Positions 62,635 through 64,000 of a DNA stretch of 64,000 nt are shown here, in pieces (within the stretch, counting starts at the first letter, position 1; each line of letters starts with the position of its first letter). The position numbers and the translations under genes are program-made. The notes under the pieces are model-generated. The model worked only from the letters and a program-made list of their open reading frames with translations. It was not told the DNA's origin and did not search any database. The DNA is taken from positions 77,501 to 141,500 of the forward strand of contig MCFG01000110.1 in assembly GCA_002104895.1 (NCBI GenBank), written 5' to 3'. The stretch is from Anaeromyces robustus (taxonomy: Eukaryota > Neocallimastigomycota > Neocallimastigomycetes > Neocallimastigales > Neocallimastigaceae).

Positions 62635-64000
62635 ATGGTTAATAATGAAAATAATATTGAAAATTTTAATGACAAAGATTTAATTCATTCCTCTTTAAAT
62701 GCAATTGATAATAAAAATAAAGATGAAGTAGTAAGTTTATTTAATAAAAATAAAAATAATAATATTGAAAAGGATATAGTTTTTAAGGTATATGAAAGAA
62801 ATCAATTAAACTCTGAAAGATTACAGTTTATATTAGAAAATTGTACAACTTATTTAAATATTTCTTCCTCTTTAATAAAAAAGTTAATGAAAAATAATGA
62901 TAAAGAGTTATTAGAAATCCTTTTTAATTATTTAAAATTTTTTGATAATGAATTTATTTTAAACTTACTTTTATATTATAAAAATCAAATAGCCATATCC
63001 GATTCAGATTTATATCAACAAATAAATAATAAAAAATATAAATTACCAACAGAATTAGACGGAAGTATTAAAAAATATGATATTTCATATTATTTATTTA
63101 ATGCTTGTAAAACTGGAAATGAATATTTAGTAAAATTGTTAGTGGACTGTGGAGCAGATATTAATATAGACAATATTATTAGAGAAATACCATTATTTGA
63201 TGCTTGTCAAAAAGGACATAAAAATATAGTAAAATATTTAGTGGAAAATGGAGCAAATATTAATAAAGCAAATCATATTGGTGATACACCATTATTTGAT
63301 GCTTGTAAAGAAGGACATAAAAATATAGTAAAATATTTAGTGGAAAATGGAGCAAATATTAATGAAGCAAATCATTATGGTGAAACACCATTATTTGATG
63401 CTTGTTATTTTGGAAAAGAAAATATAGTAAAATGTTTAGTAGAACATGGAGCAAATATTAATAAAGAAAAACATAATGGTGAAACACCATTATTTTATGC
63501 TTGTAGAGAAGGAAATGAAAATATAGTAAAATATTTAGTAGAACATGGAGCAAATATTAATAAAGAAAAACATTATGGTAAAACAGCATTATTTTATGCC
63601 TGCTATGAAGGGTATGATAAAATAGTAAAATATTTAGTGGAAAATGGAGCAGATATTAATAAAGAAAGTAATAATGGTCGAACACCATTATTTGATGCTT
63701 GTGAAAAAGGAGATAAAAATATAGTAAAATATTTAGTGGAAAATGGAGCAGATATTAATAAAGAAGATATTAATGGTGAAATACCATTATTTGATGCTTG
63801 TTATCGAGAGAATGAAAATATAGTAAAATATTTAGTGGAAAATGGAGCAGATATTAATAAAGAAAATAATGATGGTGAAATATCATTATTTAATGCTTGT
63901 TATGGAGAGAATGAAAATATAGTAAAATATTTAGTGGAAAATGGAGCAGATATTAATAAAGAAAATAATAATGGACAAACACCATTATTTCGTGCTTGTA
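62635..64000 (+). CDS. ankyrin-repeat protein, partial at window end (Ank5)
   Basis: Frame open from ATG 62635 to the right edge (455 codons visible, no stop). The N-terminal domain is nearly identical to Ank2-Ank4 (one codon shorter near residue 13). At least nine repeats follow. From repeat 2 onwards the consensus is VENGA in place of VEHGA in most repeats, and neighbouring repeats are strikingly alike, pointing to homogenisation inside this gene. The upstream out-of-frame ATG at 62627 is conserved. The 3' end lies outside the window. Confidence 0.92.
   Translation, partial: MVNNENNIENFNDKDLIHSSLNAIDNKNKDEVVSLFNKNKNNNIEKDIVFKVYERNQLNSERLQFILENCTTYLNISSSLIKKLMKNNDKELLEILFNYLKFFDNEFILNLLLYYKNQIAISDSDLYQQINNKKYKLPTELDGSIKKYDISYYLFNACKTGNEYLVKLLVDCGADINIDNIIREIPLFDACQKGHKNIVKYLVENGANINKANHIGDTPLFDACKEGHKNIVKYLVENGANINEANHYGETPLFDACYFGKENIVKCLVEHGANINKEKHNGETPLFYACREGNENIVKYLVEHGANINKEKHYGKTALFYACYEGYDKIVKYLVENGADINKESNNGRTPLFDACEKGDKNIVKYLVENGADINKEDINGEIPLFDACYRENENIVKYLVENGADINKENNDGEISLFNACYGENENIVKYLVENGADINKENNNGQTPLFRAC

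Overview
The window is extremely AT-rich eukaryotic DNA. It has short GT-AG introns inside compact genes, homopolymer and TTA/TAAA microsatellite tracts everywhere, and spacers that are almost pure A+T. Exon-dense, fungal-looking housekeeping genes (SNF1/AMPK alpha, a UBC1-type E2, a PAAF1/Rpn14 WD40 protein) together with a large tandem ankyrin family fit an anaerobic gut fungus (Neocallimastigomycota) best. This placement is inferred from composition and gene content and was not tested; a dictyostelid-like amoeba is the main alternative.

Layout. 1-0.37 kb: 3' end of an unknown plus-strand gene. 1.3-5.5 kb: SNF1/AMPK catalytic subunit in 13 exons. 6.1-7.1 kb: F-box gene (minus). 8.5-10.1 kb: E2-25K/UBC1-type ubiquitin-conjugating enzyme in 8 exons, with its catalytic Cys on a 12-nt microexon. 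11.1-11.7 kb: degenerate, unresolved relic. 11.7-18.2 kb: an APE-type LINE (minus) interrupted by a younger 5'-truncated copy of the same family. 18.27-18.96 kb: unidentified complex-sequence segment ending in two adjacent hairpins and a TAAA run. 19.9-21.7 kb: three-exon gene for a protein of W/DG/W modules. 21.7-32.0 kb: gene desert holding one tRNA-derived SINE at 29.8 kb. 32.0-35.2 kb: PAAF1/Rpn14 in 7 exons (minus). 38.8-40.3 kb: unknown disordered protein (minus). 40.3-47.9 kb: second desert. 47.9 kb to the end: tandem ankyrin-repeat cluster with five gene copies (the last running off the window), one decayed copy and several smaller relics.

The housekeeping part holds two ubiquitin-pathway genes (F-box and E2, divergently arranged) and, distantly, a proteasome-assembly factor, plus an energy-sensing kinase; nothing indicates co-regulation. 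The ankyrin cluster is the most dynamic part. Four of its five genes share a roughly 300-bp conserved upstream block and a conserved, out-of-frame, overlapping upstream ORF. Two genes differ by loss or gain of whole repeats, and spacers between genes are duplicated along with the genes. Exon boundaries were assigned by eye from GT-AG signals, reading frame and family conservation. The four spliced models (SNF1, UBC1, W-DG protein, PAAF1) each give an exon total divisible by three.
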